The notes below the pieces were generated by a model that searched no databases, was not told where the DNA came from, and saw only the letters and a list, made by a program, of their open reading frames with translations. A program made the position numbers and the translations under genes. Shown piece by piece: positions 26,203 to 36,744 of a stretch of 58,469 bases of DNA; position 1 is the stretch's first letter, and every line of letters begins with the position of its first letter. Source of the DNA: Rhodocyclales bacterium RIFCSPLOWO2_02_FULL_63_24 (GTDB lineage Bacteria; Pseudomonadota; Gammaproteobacteria; Burkholderiales; Rhodocyclaceae); the NCBI GenBank assembly GCA_001828935.1, contig MHZX01000145.1, positions 1 through 58,469 on the forward strand. Direction: 5' to 3'.

Positions 26203-27351
26203 TCACCGCGTCGTCAGGCGCCACAGCGAAGTCAGTTCCGCGGCGCGCGCGGCATGCAGCGGGTCGGTGCGATCCGCCGCCCGAGGATGAACCGGCTTCG
26301 CATCCACCCGCCCCACCAGCTTGAGGCCTGACGCGGCAAACGCCGTCAGCAGGTCGGCGCGCGAACGCAAACCCAAGTGCTCGGCGAGATCCGACAGCAC
26401 CAGCCAACCCTCGCCCCCCGGTTCCAGATGTGCGGCGAGCCCGCGGATGAATCCCATCAACATGCGACTGTCGGGGTCGTACACCGCGCGTTCGAGCGGT
26501 GAACTGGCGCGCGCCGGGACCCAGGGTGGGTTGCACACGATCAACGGGGCGCGGCCCGCCGGAAACAGGTCGGCTGCCACCACCTCGACCCGCGCGGACA
26601 AACCGAGCCGGCCAATGTTTTCGGCGGCACAGGCGAGCGCACGCGGATCCTGATCGGTGGCGACGATACGCGACACCCCTCGCTGCGCCAGTACTGCCGC
26701 CAGCACGCCGGTGCCGGTGCCAATGTCGAAGGCCAGCGTGTATACCGCAGGCAGCGGCGCAACGGCCACCAGATCGACGTACTCGCCACGAACCGGGGCG
26801 AACACGCCGTAATGCGGATGAATCGGCCCGCCCAGTGCCGGAATCGCGACCCCCTTCTTGCGCCACTCGTGGGCACCGATCAGACCCAGCAGTTCGCGCA
26901 GCGACGCGACGAAGGGACCGTCGGCCGGGCCATAGGCCTCGGCACAAGCCTGGCGCACATCGGGCGCGCGACGCAACGGAATCAGGTAGTCGTCGGCAAA
27001 AGGCAGCAGCAACATGCCGAGCGTACGTGCGCGCTGCGACTGCGCCTGGCGATACAGATGGAAAGCCTCGGCCGGAGTCGTCGAGGAGGTCGCGACCCGG
27101 CGCGGCTTGCGGTCGATGCGTCGCGCCAGCGCCTGCAACAACTGGCGCGCATTCTGGAAATCACCCCGCCACAGCAGCGCCGTACCCTCGCACGCCAACC
27201 GGTAGGCTTCGTCAGCCTTGATGCGGTCGTCGGCGATGACCACGCACTTGGGAGGCGGTGCACCACTCTCCGAATGCCAGCGGGCAGTCTGCTGCACGCC
27301 GCCCTCGCTCCAGCAGATTGGCGACGGAACGCTCACGGTGCCGCCTGGCAC
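26203..27351 (-). CDS. SAM-dependent methyltransferase, small-domain (RlmG/PrmC-like) type
   Basis: 382 residues. An N-terminal region of about 190 residues is poorly conserved (IKADEAYRLACEGTALLWRGDF). It is followed by a Rossmann methyltransferase domain with motif I FDIGTGTGVLAAVLAQRG, an acidic post-I region ATDQDPRALA and the NPPW motif in LIVCNPPWVPA. NPPW/NPPY marks methylation of an amide or exocyclic amine nitrogen, as in RNA guanine/adenine or glutamine methylases. The substrate is not clear. The start may be further in; ATG 27351 gives the longest frame. Confidence 0.85.
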   Translation of the reverse strand: MPGGTVSVPSPICWSEGGVQQTARWHSESGAPPPKCVVIADDRIKADEAYRLACEGTALLWRGDFQNARQLLQALARRIDRKPRRVATSSTTPAEAFHLYRQAQSQRARTLGMLLLPFADDYLIPLRRAPDVRQACAEAYGPADGPFVASLRELLGLIGAHEWRKKGVAIPALGGPIHPHYGVFAPVRGEYVDLVAVAPLPAVYTLAFDIGTGTGVLAAVLAQRGVSRIVATDQDPRALACAAENIGRLGLSARVEVVAADLFPAGRAPLIVCNPPWVPARASSPLERAVYDPDSRMLMGFIRGLAAHLEPGGEGWLVLSDLAEHLGLRSRADLLTAFAASGLKLVGRVDAKPVHPRAADRTDPLHAARAAELTSLWRLTTR

Positions 27352-27663
27352 TGCCGAAACCCAACTTGACGCGACGCCATGGCTACCTCTATGAAAAGGG
27401 AATTCAGGCGCATGGTACGTGCCAAGGGGGAAGCTGTAAATTTTTTCGGGGCTCGCGCCAACTTGTTGCCGCGAGCCGTATCACCAGCGCCGACTTTCAG
27501 TTGCGGCGAGGTCGCTGAATCCCACTCAAATTTCGATACGGAGAAGGTATCGCCATCGTGCTCAAATGGTATTGGACGGTATGGTGTCGATTTCATAATC
27601 TGTTGTCCCCAGCAGCACCCCCGCTCTCTTCAGGGGCGGGCACCCCAAAAAACAGGAGGAGAC
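27352..27663. other. Intergenic region between methyltransferase and ABC operon
   Basis: 312 bases between divergent genes. It holds copy D of the dispersed repeat (27473-27497), an A/T-rich patch (TGTAAATTTTTTC near 27435) and the ribosome site AGGAGGAGA just before the binding-protein gene. I see no convincing promoter hexamer pair and no credible gene here. Confidence 0.5.
27473..27497 (+). repeat. Dispersed 25-bp repeat, copy D (intergenic)
   Basis: Plus-strand copy, GAGCCGTATCACC then AGCGCCGACTTT, about 167 bases upstream of the ABC binding-protein gene. Confidence 0.7.
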
Positions 27664-28941
27664 ATGAGTCAACTGTTCGAAATCAACGCCGGTCGCCGTA
27701 CCGCCATCAAGACCCTCGGCGGCCTCGCCGCCGGCGCCCTGCTGCCGATGCCCTGGGTGCATGCCGCCAACAACACCATCAAGATCGGCTATGTCAGCCC
27801 GCAGACCGGGCCGCTGGCGGTATTCGGCGAGCCGGATGCGTTCACCCTGACCGAGATGAAAAAGACGCTGGCTGGCGGCATCAAGGTCGGCGGCAAGAGT
27901 TATGCCGTGGAGATCGTGGTGAAGGATTCGCAGTCGAATTCCAACCGCGCCGCCGAGGCGGCTTCGGAGCTGATCCTCAAGGACAAGGTTAACATCGTCG
28001 TCGCCGGTTCGACGCCCGCTACCACCAATCCGGTGGCCGATCAGTGCGAACTCAACGGCGTGCCCTGCATCACCAACGACACGCCTTGGCAGCCGCACTT
28101 CTTCGGTCGCGGCGGCGACCCGAAGAAGGGTTTCGAGTGGACCTACCATTTCTTCTGGGGTCTGGAAGACGTGATCGGCGTGTTCACCAATCTGTGGAGC
28201 CAGTTCCCCACCAGCAAGACCGTCGGCTCGCTGTTCCCCAACGATTCCGACGGCAACGCCTGGGGTGATGCCAAGCTCGGTTTCCCGCCCGTGCTGGCGC
28301 AAAAAGGCTTCAAGCTGGTCGACAAGGGCCGCTTCCAGTCGCCGGCCGACGACTTCTCGGCCTATATCGCCGAGTTCAAGAAGAACAACGTCGAAATCGT
28401 CACCGGCGTGCTGCCGCCGCCGGACTTCGCCAACTTCTGGACGCAGGCCGGTCAGCAGGGATTCAAGCCGAAGATCGTCACCGCTGCCAAGGCCACCGAA
28501 TTCCCCGCCGCGATCCAGTCCTTCGGCTCGCGCGCGGAAGGCCTGTCGGTGGAAGTCTGGTGGTCGCCGGCGCATCCCTTCAGCTCCAGCCTCAACGACA
28601 TGTCGTCGGCCGCTCTGGCCGCCGCCTACACCAGGGCCACCAGCCGTCCCTGGGCGATGCCATTGGCGTTCAAACACTCGCTGTTCGAGGTCGCGCTGGA
28701 TGCCTTGAAGCGCGCCGCCGATCTGAAGCCGGAATCGATCCGCAACGCGATCCGCGACACCAACCTCAACACCATCGTCGGTCCGATCAACTTCAGGAAG
28801 GGGCCGGTGCCCAACATCGCCAAGACCCCGCTGGTCGGCGGTCAGTGGAAGAAGGCCGGCAAGGGCTTCGAACTGGTGGTGGTGGAGAACAGCCAGGCGC
28901 CGATGGTGCCGGTCAAGGCCAAGTTCGATCCGCTCGGCTAA
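27664..28941 (+). CDS. ABC transporter substrate-binding protein, Liv/amide type
   Basis: 425-residue periplasmic binding protein with an N-terminal export signal containing RRTAIKTLGGLAAGALL (possibly twin-arginine), cut near VHAA. Type I fold of the branched-chain amino acid family: TIKIGYVSPQTGPLAVFGE, VVAGSTPATTNPVADQCE, VGSLFPNDSDGNAWGDA. ATG 27664 has a strong AGGAGGAGA site 5 bases before it. It begins an operon with two ATPases and two permeases. Because it faces a catechol degradation operon, an aromatic acid or related ligand is as likely as an amino acid; this is inferred from context only. Confidence 0.92.
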   Translation: MSQLFEINAGRRTAIKTLGGLAAGALLPMPWVHAANNTIKIGYVSPQTGPLAVFGEPDAFTLTEMKKTLAGGIKVGGKSYAVEIVVKDSQSNSNRAAEAASELILKDKVNIVVAGSTPATTNPVADQCELNGVPCITNDTPWQPHFFGRGGDPKKGFEWTYHFFWGLEDVIGVFTNLWSQFPTSKTVGSLFPNDSDGNAWGDAKLGFPPVLAQKGFKLVDKGRFQSPADDFSAYIAEFKKNNVEIVTGVLPPPDFANFWTQAGQQGFKPKIVTAAKATEFPAAIQSFGSRAEGLSVEVWWSPAHPFSSSLNDMSSAALAAAYTRATSRPWAMPLAFKHSLFEVALDALKRAADLKPESIRNAIRDTNLNTIVGPINFRKGPVPNIAKTPLVGGQWKKAGKGFELVVVENSQAPMVPVKAKFDPLG

Positions 28942-29003
28942 GGCCTCGCCAAAGGAATGCGAAGGCACCGCTCGCGCTGGCGCGGGCGCCGCCGCGCCTT
29001 GTC

Positions 29004-30421
<1,418 letters not shown>

Positions 30422-30433
30422 CGGGGCAAAGCC

Positions 30434-31306
30434 GTGGCGGAATGGCTCAACACGCTGTTGCAAGGTCTTCTGCTCGGCGGCCTGTATTCGCTGTTCGCCA
30501 CCGGGCTGGCCTTGTCCTTTGGCGTCATGCGCATGATCAACATTGCCCATGGCGACTTTGCCATCCTGGCGGCATTCGTGGCGATTGCCGTGGTCGAGCC
30601 GCTGGGGCTGAATCCGTTCGTGGTGCTGCTGCTGATCGTGCCGCTGATGGGCGGCTTCGGCTATCTGTTGCAAAGGCTGATCCTGAATCGCACCCTGGGC
30701 CAGGACATCCTGCCGCCACTGCTGGTGACTTTCGGCTTCGGCATCATTATCCAGAACCTGCTGCTGGTCATGTTTTCCGCCGACACGCGCAGCCTCGACA
30801 TCGGCGCGCTGGGAACCGCCAGCGTGGCACTCGGCGGCGACGTGGCCGTCGGCGTCCTGCCGCTGATCGTCATGGCGGTGGCGGTGGCGGTGCTGGCCGG
30901 GCTGCAATGGCTGTTTGCGGCGACGCCGCTGGGACGCGCGTTTCGTGCCGCCTCCGATGACAGCGAAGCGGCGCAACTGATGGGCATCGACAACCGGCAC
31001 ATCTACGCCCTGGCAATGGCGATTGCGATGGCCATCGTGGCGATTGCCGGGGTGTTTCTGGCGATCCGCGCCAACATCGCTCCCACCGACGGCCCAGCCC
31101 GCCTGCTGTATGCCTTCGAAGCCGTGATCATCGGTGGTCTCGGTTCGCTGTGGGGCACGCTGGCGGGCGGCATCATCCTCGGCGTGGCCCAGGCCATCGG
31201 TCTCAAGGCCGATCCCGGCTGGGGCATTCTGGCCGGACATCTGGCGTTTCTGGCCGTGCTGGTGATTCGCCCCAACGGTCTGTTCGCGCGCACGCGTGAG
31301 CGCTGA
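30434..31306 (+). CDS. livH: ABC transporter permease (LivH type)
   Basis: 290-residue inner-membrane permease from GTG 30434, with about eight helices. Family marks: LLQGLLLGGLYSLFATGLAL, GVMRMINIAHGDF, and RAASDDSEAAQLMGIDNRHIY in the cytoplasmic coupling loop. The end segment VIIGGLGSLWGTLAGGIILG is typical. A GGGG-containing site precedes the GTG. Confidence 0.95.
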   Translation: MAEWLNTLLQGLLLGGLYSLFATGLALSFGVMRMINIAHGDFAILAAFVAIAVVEPLGLNPFVVLLLIVPLMGGFGYLLQRLILNRTLGQDILPPLLVTFGFGIIIQNLLLVMFSADTRSLDIGALGTASVALGGDVAVGVLPLIVMAVAVAVLAGLQWLFAATPLGRAFRAASDDSEAAQLMGIDNRHIYALAMAIAMAIVAIAGVFLAIRANIAPTDGPARLLYAFEAVIIGGLGSLWGTLAGGIILGVAQAIGLKADPGWGILAGHLAFLAVLVIRPNGLFARTRER

Positions 31307-31319
31307 ACGAGGACGGGCA

Positions 31320-32336
31320 ATGAGCGCATCTACGCCAATCGTCGAACGCGGTACCCGCGCCAGTCGCGTCGGCCTGCTGCTCGCCGCGCTGCTGTTGCTG
31401 GCGGCCATTGCCGCCCCTTGGTGGGCCGAGCGCTCCAGTCAGCGCCTGTTCACGGAATTTCTCTACACCCTCGCCCTGGCGCAAATGTGGAATTTGCTCG
31501 CCGGCTACGGCGGACTGCTGTCGGTCGGCCAACAGGGCTTCGTCGGACTCGGCGGCTATTGCCTGGTGGTGCTGGGCTTGCAGGCGGGGCTGAATCCCTT
31601 CTTCATCGTACCGCTGGCCGGCGTGGTCGCCGCCCTCGTCGCGATCCCCGCGGCGGCGGTGCTGTTCCGCCTGCGCGGCGCGTATTTCGCGGTCGGCACC
31701 TGGGTGGTGGCGGAAGTGTTGCGCCTGCTGGTGGCCAATACCGCAAGCGTCGGCGGCGGCTCGGGAACGTCGATCACGCGCACGGTGAGCGGCATTCCGG
31801 CCTGGTGGCGGGAATCGACCACGCTGTGGCTGGCGCTGACGCTCGGCGCCGGCGCCACGCTGGCGGTGTATTTCCTGCTGCGCTCGCGCTACGGCCTGGC
31901 GCTGACTGCCGTACGCGACAGCGAGCCGGCGGCGGAAAGCCTGGGCATTTCGGTGGCGCGCGTCAAATGGTTCGCCTACCTGGCATCGGCAGCCGGTTGC
32001 GGCATGGCGGGGGCGCTGATATTCATCACCAAGCTGCGCATCGCGCCGGAAGCGGCATTTTCGATGGACTGGACAGCCACCATGTTTTTCGTCGTGATCA
32101 TCGGCGGCATCGGCACCATCGAAGGGCCGATCGTCGGCACCCTGATCTTCTTCCTGCTGCGCGAATTTCTCAGCGACTATGGCAGCGGGTATCTGATCGT
32201 GCTCGGCACCGTCGCGGTGGCCTTTATGCTCTGGCTGCCGCGCGGGGTCTGGGGGCTGCTGGCGAGCCGCTTCGATCTCCACTTTTTCCCGGTGCAACGG
32301 CGCCTGCGAAATCAGGCGCTCAAGGAGGAGAAATGA
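31320..32336 (+). CDS. livM: ABC transporter permease (LivM type)
   Basis: 338-residue permease partner of the LivH-type subunit. Cues: LAQMWNLLAGYGGLLSVGQQ, FRLRGAYFAVGTWVVAEVLRL, and the coupling loop LTAVRDSEPAAESLGISVARVK. Start at ATG 31320, preceded by GGACGG, is preferred over an in-frame GTG at 31296 that overlaps livH. Its stop overlaps the hemerythrin-like gene's ATG. Confidence 0.93.
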   Translation: MSASTPIVERGTRASRVGLLLAALLLLAAIAAPWWAERSSQRLFTEFLYTLALAQMWNLLAGYGGLLSVGQQGFVGLGGYCLVVLGLQAGLNPFFIVPLAGVVAALVAIPAAAVLFRLRGAYFAVGTWVVAEVLRLLVANTASVGGGSGTSITRTVSGIPAWWRESTTLWLALTLGAGATLAVYFLLRSRYGLALTAVRDSEPAAESLGISVARVKWFAYLASAAGCGMAGALIFITKLRIAPEAAFSMDWTATMFFVVIIGGIGTIEGPIVGTLIFFLLREFLSDYGSGYLIVLGTVAVAFMLWLPRGVWGLLASRFDLHFFPVQRRLRNQALKEEK

Positions 32337-32902
32337 GGCCTTCGCTGCGGGTTCTGGCCGCGGAACATCTGGCGCTGCGCGCGGTGGCCCGGATTGTCGC
32401 CATCGAGGCGGAAATCCTGCGCCGCGATGGTCGCGCCGACATCGATCTGCTGCAAAACATCGCTGCCTATATCGCAGAGTTTCCGAACCGGATTCACCAT
32501 CCGAAAGAAGAAGACGTCCTGTTCCGCCGCATGCGCGCCCGCGCACCTCAGCGCTGCGGCGCCATTCTCGATCATCTGCTGGCCGAACACGTCAGCGAAA
32601 GCGCCAGCATCGCCGTCTTTCTCGCCGCCCTGGCGGATTTCCGTGCCGGACTGGCCGACGCCGCGACGAACCTGGCGAGGGTCGCCGCCTCTTACGCGAA
32701 ATATCTCGATCGCCATATCGAGACCGAGAACACGCTGGCATTTCCGCTGGCCGAGGAAGTCCTCCACGAAACCGACTGGGACGCAATCGACGCCGCCTTC
32801 CTGAGTAATGCCGATCCGCTGGTGAGCGGTGATGAAAGCTCGCGCTTCCGCGACCTGCACCGCCACATCATGGCGCTCGGCGCCCTGCCGCCGGGCCTGT
32901 GA
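32333..32902 (+). CDS. Hemerythrin-like (HHE cation-binding) domain protein
   Basis: 189 residues. Histidine and acidic residues are spaced as in the four-helix HHE domain that binds a di-iron centre: an early LAAEHLALRA, then NRIHHPKEEDVLF, HLLAEHVSES, YLDRHIETENTLAFPLAE. This hints at oxygen or NO sensing, iron handling or stress protection. The start overlaps the LivM stop (ATGA) and has an AAGGAGGAG site, so the protein is made with the transporter. It faces the oxygen-dependent catechol operon. Function is not known. Confidence 0.85.
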   Translation: MRPSLRVLAAEHLALRAVARIVAIEAEILRRDGRADIDLLQNIAAYIAEFPNRIHHPKEEDVLFRRMRARAPQRCGAILDHLLAEHVSESASIAVFLAALADFRAGLADAATNLARVAASYAKYLDRHIETENTLAFPLAEEVLHETDWDAIDAAFLSNADPLVSGDESSRFRDLHRHIMALGALPPGL

Positions 32903-32941
32903 TTCCCGCGCCGGAGAAGCTTATGGCGATGACAAACCGGA

Positions 32942-33133
32942 TCAGCGGTTCAGTTCGGCGGCAGTGACGCCGGCGATACCCCAATTGGTCTTCGGTACGT
33001 CGTGAATCCAGACGCGGATATTCTCCGCCGGGGCGCCGACCGCGTCTTGCAGTGCGGCCGTTACCTTCTCGATGACAGCCTTCTTCTGTGCGTCGGTGCG
33101 GCCTTCGAGCAGGTAGATTTGGGCAAAGGGCAT
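32942..33133 (-). CDS. dmpI: 4-oxalocrotonate tautomerase
   Basis: 63 residues before Met removal (MPFAQIYLLEGRTDAQKKAV). Pro1 of the mature chain is the general base and Arg11 is present. Isomerises 2-hydroxymuconate to 2-oxohex-3-enedioate in the meta-cleavage pathway. Last gene of the nine-gene minus-strand operon, 11 bases after the decarboxylase gene. The length is typical. Confidence 0.93.
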   Translation of the reverse strand: MPFAQIYLLEGRTDAQKKAVIEKVTAALQDAVGAPAENIRVWIHDVPKTNWGIAGVTAAELNR

Positions 33134-33144
33134 GGTCTTACTCC

Positions 33145-33933
33145 TTAAACGAATTTGCAAGCGACAGAGCCCAGTTCGTGGATCCGCAGCGTGATGTTGT
33201 CGCCGCGGCCGGCCGCGACCGCCTCGGTAATGCCACCGGAAAAAATCATCGCGCCGGCGGGGATTTCCTCGCCGCGAGCGCCGAGATGGTTGGCCAACAT
33301 GGCGACTGCCGTGGCCGGATGGCCGAGCACCGCGGCGCCGGCGCCGAGTGCCACGATGGCGCCGTTCTTCTCCAGCACCACGCCCAGGGTGCGCAAATCC
33401 AGGGTAGCGGCCGGCTTGATGCGGGCACCGACAACGAAACGGGCGGACGAAGTGTTGTCGGCGATCACGCTCTTCAGGTCGAACTTGAAATCGCGGTAGC
33501 GCGAGTCGATCACTTCGAGACCGGGCATGACGAAATCGGTCGCCGCCAACACCGCGCCGATATGACAACCCGGCCCCTTCAGCGCGTGCTTCATGACAAA
33601 GACGATCTCGGGTTCGATCCTGGGATGAATCAACTCATCGACCGTGATGGTGCCACCCTCCGGCACCGCGCCGTAGTCGGGGAGAAAACCGAACACCGGC
33701 GTGCCGACGCCCATCTGCTTCATCTTGGCGAACGAGGTCAGACCCGCCTTGAGACCGGCGACGCGGCTGCCGCGCGCGATCTTGCGCCGCCTGATTTCGT
33801 CCTGGATGGCATAGGCGTCGTCCCAGTCCATGGCGGAATGTTCGTCGGTGATTTTCGGCGTGTCCCGCGCCTTGAGTTCACAGTTTTCGAGGTGCTCGGC
33901 GAGCTGCGCGATAGTTGCCTGGTCGAGTTTCAT
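33145..33933 (-). CDS. dmpH: 4-oxalocrotonate decarboxylase
   Basis: 262 residues. Decarboxylates 2-oxo-3-hexenedioate to 2-hydroxypenta-2,4-dienoate, working as a complex with the hydratase to which it is homologous. Conserved metal-site features: HPRIEPEIVFVM (acidic ligands), a central LEVIDSRYRDFKF and the end segment GDNITLRIHELGSVACKF. The homologous hydratase lies three genes upstream in the same operon, and the pair shows clear internal similarity. Confidence 0.93.
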   Translation of the reverse strand: MKLDQATIAQLAEHLENCELKARDTPKITDEHSAMDWDDAYAIQDEIRRRKIARGSRVAGLKAGLTSFAKMKQMGVGTPVFGFLPDYGAVPEGGTITVDELIHPRIEPEIVFVMKHALKGPGCHIGAVLAATDFVMPGLEVIDSRYRDFKFDLKSVIADNTSSARFVVGARIKPAATLDLRTLGVVLEKNGAIVALGAGAAVLGHPATAVAMLANHLGARGEEIPAGAMIFSGGITEAVAAGRGDNITLRIHELGSVACKFV

Positions 33934-33954
33934 CAGCGGGTTCCTGTTGGTTCT

Positions 33955-34992
33955 TCAAGCGGCCATGAGCAAGCCGCGCTGTCTGGCCATGGTCATCGCC
34001 GCATCCTCGATCATGTCCTCCTGGCCGCCGACCATGCCGCGGCGGCCGAGTTCGATCAGGATCTCGCGCGCCGGGACGCCGTATTTCTTCCCGGCACGCT
34101 TGGCGAACAGCAGAAAGGAGGAATAGACGCCGGCATAACCCAGCGTCAGGGCGTCGCGGTCGATTCGGATCGGATGGTCCATCAGCGGCACCACGATGTC
34201 TTCGGCGACGTCCTGGATCTTGAACAGGTCGACGCCGGTTTCGATGCCCATGCGGATGCAGACCGCGATGAAAACTTCCAGCGGCGTGTTGCCGGCGCCC
34301 GCGCCGAGGCCGGCCGCCGCCGCGTCGATCCGATTGGCGCCGCATTCGACGGCGGCCAGTGAATTGGCAACGCCCATGGCCAGGTTGTGATGGCCGTGGA
34401 AACCGAGTTCGGTTTCCGGCTGCAACGCCGTACGCACAGCGCCGACTTTCTCCATGACCTCGTCGGGCAGCATGTAGCCGGCCGAATCGGTGACGTAGAT
34501 GCAGTTCGCGCCATACGCTTCCATCAGCCTGGCTTCCCTGACCAGCCGCTCGGGCGAGGCCATATGCGCCATCATCAGGAAGCCGACGGTATCCATCTCC
34601 ATCTTGCGCGCCAGCGTGATGTGCTGCTCGGCGACATCCGCCTCGGTGCAATGGGTGGCGACGCGAATGGTATGCACGCCGAGGTCCTTCGCCATTTTCA
34701 GGTGATCGACGGTGCCGATGCCGGGCAGCAGCAGCGCCGATACCCTGGCCCGCCGCATCAGCGGGATCACGGCGGAGAGGTATTCCTCGTCGCTATGCGC
34801 GGGGAAACCGTAGTTCACCGAGGAGCCACCGAGACCGTCGCCGTGGGTGACTTCGATCAGCGGTACGCCGGCGGCATCGAGGCCGGTGGCGACGGCCTTC
34901 ATCTGCTCCAGCGTCAGCAGGTGGCGCTTGGGGTGCATGCCATCGCGCAGGGTCATGTCGTGCACGAGGATTTTCTTGGCTTTGACAGTCAT
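33955..34992 (-). CDS. dmpG: 4-hydroxy-2-oxovalerate aldolase
   Basis: 345 residues from ATG 34992. Splits 4-hydroxy-2-oxovalerate into pyruvate and acetaldehyde. HMGL-like TIM barrel with the metal and substrate motif [30 protein letters not shown] and the metal-binding [14 protein letters not shown]. The C-terminal domain should channel acetaldehyde to the dehydrogenase encoded immediately upstream, 14 bases away. Confidence 0.96.
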   Translation of the reverse strand: MTVKAKKILVHDMTLRDGMHPKRHLLTLEQMKAVATGLDAAGVPLIEVTHGDGLGGSSVNYGFPAHSDEEYLSAVIPLMRRARVSALLLPGIGTVDHLKMAKDLGVHTIRVATHCTEADVAEQHITLARKMEMDTVGFLMMAHMASPERLVREARLMEAYGANCIYVTDSAGYMLPDEVMEKVGAVRTALQPETELGFHGHHNLAMGVANSLAAVECGANRIDAAAAGLGAGAGNTPLEVFIAVCIRMGIETGVDLFKIQDVAEDIVVPLMDHPIRIDRDALTLGYAGVYSSFLLFAKRAGKKYGVPAREILIELGRRGMVGGQEDMIEDAAMTMARQRGLLMAA

Positions 34993-35006
34993 TATTCGCT
35001 CCCGGC

Positions 35007-35936
35007 TCAGGCGGCCATGGCCACGGCAGGCACCGGCTTGAGGACCATCCGGCCGGAAAGAATTTCTTCGGCGAACATCTCGGCGGTGCGCGCGGCGGCG
35101 GCGGTCATGATGTCGAGGTTGCCGGAGTACTTGGGCAGGAAGTCGCCCAGCCCCTCGACTTCCATGAAGACGGAGACACGATGGCCGTCGAACACCGGGC
35201 CATTGACCCGCGTGTAGCCGGGCACGTACTTGCGCACTTGCTCGATCATGGCGTCGATCGACGCGGTGATCGCGGCCTGGTCGGGTTCGCTCTCGGTCAG
35301 GCAATGCACGGTGTCGCGCATGATCAGTGGCGGCTCGGCCGGGTTGATGATGATGATGGCCTTACCCTGCCTGGCGCCGCCGACCCGCTCGATCGCCGCC
35401 GCAGTGGTGCGGGTGAATTCGTCGATGTTCTTGCGTGTGCCGGGACCGGCGGAACGCGACGAAATCGTGGCGACGATTTCGCCGTACCCGACCGGCTGCA
35501 CGCGGGAGATGGCGGCGATGATCGGGATCGTGGCCTGACCGCCGCAGGTCACCATGTTCACGTTCATTTCGCGCTTGCCGAGGTGCTCCAGCAGATTGAC
35601 CGGCGGCACGCAGAACGGGCCGATGGCGGCCGGCGTGAGGTCGATCACCATGACGCCGAGTTCGGTCAGCTTGCGCGAGTTCTCGGCATGGACGTAGGCC
35701 GAGGTGGCGTCGAAGGCGATCTGTACGCCATCGGCGGCAACGAAAGGCAGCAGGCCGTCGACGCCGCGGTCGGTGGTCTTGATGCCCATCTCGCGGGCGC
35801 GCCGCAAGCCTTCGGACGTCGGGTCGACGCCGACCATCCACACCGGATCGAGCACCGGGCTGCGCTTGAGTTTGTAGACCAGGTCGGTGCCTATGTTGCC
35901 GGGACCGATCAGCGCGCATTTGATCTTGTTACTCAT
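35007..35936 (-). CDS. dmpF: Acetaldehyde dehydrogenase (acylating)
   Basis: 309 residues from ATG 35936. Converts acetaldehyde, CoA and NAD to acetyl-CoA. NAD-binding [13 protein letters not shown] at the N-terminus, the catalytic cysteine in [14 protein letters not shown] and [16 protein letters not shown] [17 protein letters not shown]. It forms a channelling complex with the aldolase. Length and start agree with the DmpF/BphJ family. Confidence 0.96.
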   Translation of the reverse strand: MSNKIKCALIGPGNIGTDLVYKLKRSPVLDPVWMVGVDPTSEGLRRAREMGIKTTDRGVDGLLPFVAADGVQIAFDATSAYVHAENSRKLTELGVMVIDLTPAAIGPFCVPPVNLLEHLGKREMNVNMVTCGGQATIPIIAAISRVQPVGYGEIVATISSRSAGPGTRKNIDEFTRTTAAAIERVGGARQGKAIIIINPAEPPLIMRDTVHCLTESEPDQAAITASIDAMIEQVRKYVPGYTRVNGPVFDGHRVSVFMEVEGLGDFLPKYSGNLDIMTAAAARTAEMFAEEILSGRMVLKPVPAVAMAA

Positions 35937-35952
35937 CACTATCCTTTCGACA

Positions 35953-36735
35953 TCAGACAAAGCGCACCGAGCAGCCGCCGATGCCGCCGATGGTGACGCG
36001 CAGGTTGTCGCCCTTGACCACGGGAACCATGGCCGCCAGCGCACCGGAAAGAATCACCTCGCCGGCCTTGAGTGGAATGCCGAGGCGACCCAGGGTGTTG
36101 GCCAGCCAGGCGACGGCATTGACCGGTGAGCCCATGGTCGCGGCGCCGGCGCCGGTGCCGACGATTTCGCCGTTCTTTTCGAGGATCATGCCGCAGGTGG
36201 ACAGGTCGACGTCGCGCGGATCGACCAGGCGGTCGCCGAGCACGAAGACGCCACAGGAGGCGTTGTCGGCCACGGTGTCCTGAATCTTGATCTTCCAGTT
36301 CTCGATGCGCGAATCGACAATTTCGAAGCAGGCCATCACGCCCGCGGTGGCTGCCAGTACATCGGCATTGGAGATGCCGGGGCCGAGCAGATCGCGCTTC
36401 AGCACGAAGGCGATTTCGCCCTCGGCCTTGGGCTGGATCAGCCCGTCCATCGGGATCGACTCGCCCTCGTTGTAGACCATGCCGTCGAGCAGCCAGCCGA
36501 AGTCCGGCTGACCGACGCCGAGCATGTTCATCACCGCCTGGCTGGTGACGCCGATCTTCTTGCCGACCACCTTCTCGCCGGCTTCCAGGCGGCGCGCGAT
36601 CAGGCGTTGCTGGATGTGGTAGCCATCTTCGATGGTGATGTCGGCGTGGCGCGAGCTCAGCGGCGTCACGGTCTTGCGCTGGGCAAGCGCCTCGTAAAGC
36701 TCGTCGCCGAGCTGGGTAACCAGTGCCTGGTCCAT
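35953..36735 (-). CDS. dmpE: 2-oxopent-4-enoate hydratase (2-hydroxypentadienoate hydratase)
   Basis: 260 residues. Adds water to 2-hydroxypenta-2,4-dienoate to give 4-hydroxy-2-oxovalerate. Fumarylacetoacetase-like fold with metal ligands in [16 protein letters not shown], substrate region [25 protein letters not shown] and ending [18 protein letters not shown]. Homologous to the decarboxylase downstream. 16 bases separate it from the dehydrogenase. Confidence 0.95.
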   Translation of the reverse strand: MDQALVTQLGDELYEALAQRKTVTPLSSRHADITIEDGYHIQQRLIARRLEAGEKVVGKKIGVTSQAVMNMLGVGQPDFGWLLDGMVYNEGESIPMDGLIQPKAEGEIAFVLKRDLLGPGISNADVLAATAGVMACFEIVDSRIENWKIKIQDTVADNASCGVFVLGDRLVDPRDVDLSTCGMILEKNGEIVGTGAGAATMGSPVNAVAWLANTLGRLGIPLKAGEVILSGALAAMVPVVKGDNLRVTIGGIGGCSVRFV

Positions 36736-36744
36736 GTGTTTTCC

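Noticed and set aside
27333..27596. 87-codon minus-strand frame upstream of the ABC operon
   Set aside because: No recognisable protein features. It contains the dispersed repeat (VGAGDTARGNK) and overlaps the 5' end of the methyltransferase, so it is probably an intergenic chance frame.
33300..33345. GGCGCCGGCGCCG-rich stretch resembling the dispersed repeat (also at about 36135)
   Set aside because: Both lie at the same position of two homologous genes (decarboxylase and hydratase) and encode GAGAA residues, so shared ancestry of the genes explains them.
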